5,488 nt of DNA from Pseudomonadota bacterium. Its GTDB lineage: Bacteria; Pseudomonadota; Gammaproteobacteria; Steroidobacterales; Steroidobacteraceae. The position numbers and the translations under genes were made by a program. The stretch covers positions 1 to 5,488 of the forward strand of contig JAKADE010000217.1 in NCBI GenBank assembly GCA_021820785.1, given 5' to 3'. Positions 5,487-5,488 of the stretch are shown here, piece after piece; position 1 is the stretch's first letter, and every line of letters starts with the position of its first letter. The notes under the pieces were generated by a model. The model was not told where the DNA came from. It did no database searches and saw only the letters and a program-made list of their open reading frames with translations.

Positions 5487-5488
5487 GA

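Noticed and set aside
1..5488. CRISPR array, tRNA genes, insertion-sequence ends or an embedded defence system
   Set aside because: No regularly spaced repeats, tRNA-like cloverleaf, transposase or terminal inverted repeats were seen; all sizeable genes are explained by known families.

Overview
The window is GC-rich, densely coded bacterial DNA. Gene content (S10 and M61 peptidases, a class C beta-lactamase, a DUF1499 membrane protein, a proteobacterial-type cobalamin riboswitch) suggests a Gram-negative proteobacterium, perhaps a gammaproteobacterium of the Xanthomonadales kind. That placement is inference from gene families; there is no rRNA or other marker here. No mobile element, CRISPR array or tRNA was seen.

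Layout. Positions 1-174 (+) are the last codons of a serine carboxypeptidase-like (S10) protein with its catalytic His, followed by a textbook intrinsic terminator. Convergent to it, 353-2272 (-) encodes a secreted M61 metallopeptidase with a C-terminal PDZ domain; a 28-bp perfect palindrome lies just past its stop codon. A 570-bp divergent intergenic region (2273-2842) holds a leader hairpin, a pair of ACCGGT direct repeats and a 14-bp palindrome, but no convincing gene. At 2843-3676 (+) is a three-helix membrane protein with a C-terminal DUF1499 domain. Convergent to that, 3737-4909 (-) encodes an AmpC-type class C beta-lactamase with all its catalytic motifs. The last 580 bp contain no gene. 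They hold a possible ampC promoter and then, on the + strand, a promoter and a complete cobalamin (B12) riboswitch whose controlled gene starts beyond the window.

Functionally the four proteins look like separate transcription units that act in the cell envelope: two exported peptidases that could serve peptide scavenging, one periplasmic beta-lactamase and one inner-membrane protein. No operon is visible; gene pairs are convergent or divergent. The most informative non-coding element is the riboswitch: a B12-box consensus match, conserved core segments, several mutually supporting helices, a P13 hairpin whose loop can pair with L5, and an unusual extra hairpin inserted in loop L4. I did not find evidence for a wholly new system; the items worth following up are the riboswitch variant and its target, the divergent AmpC, and the palindromes.
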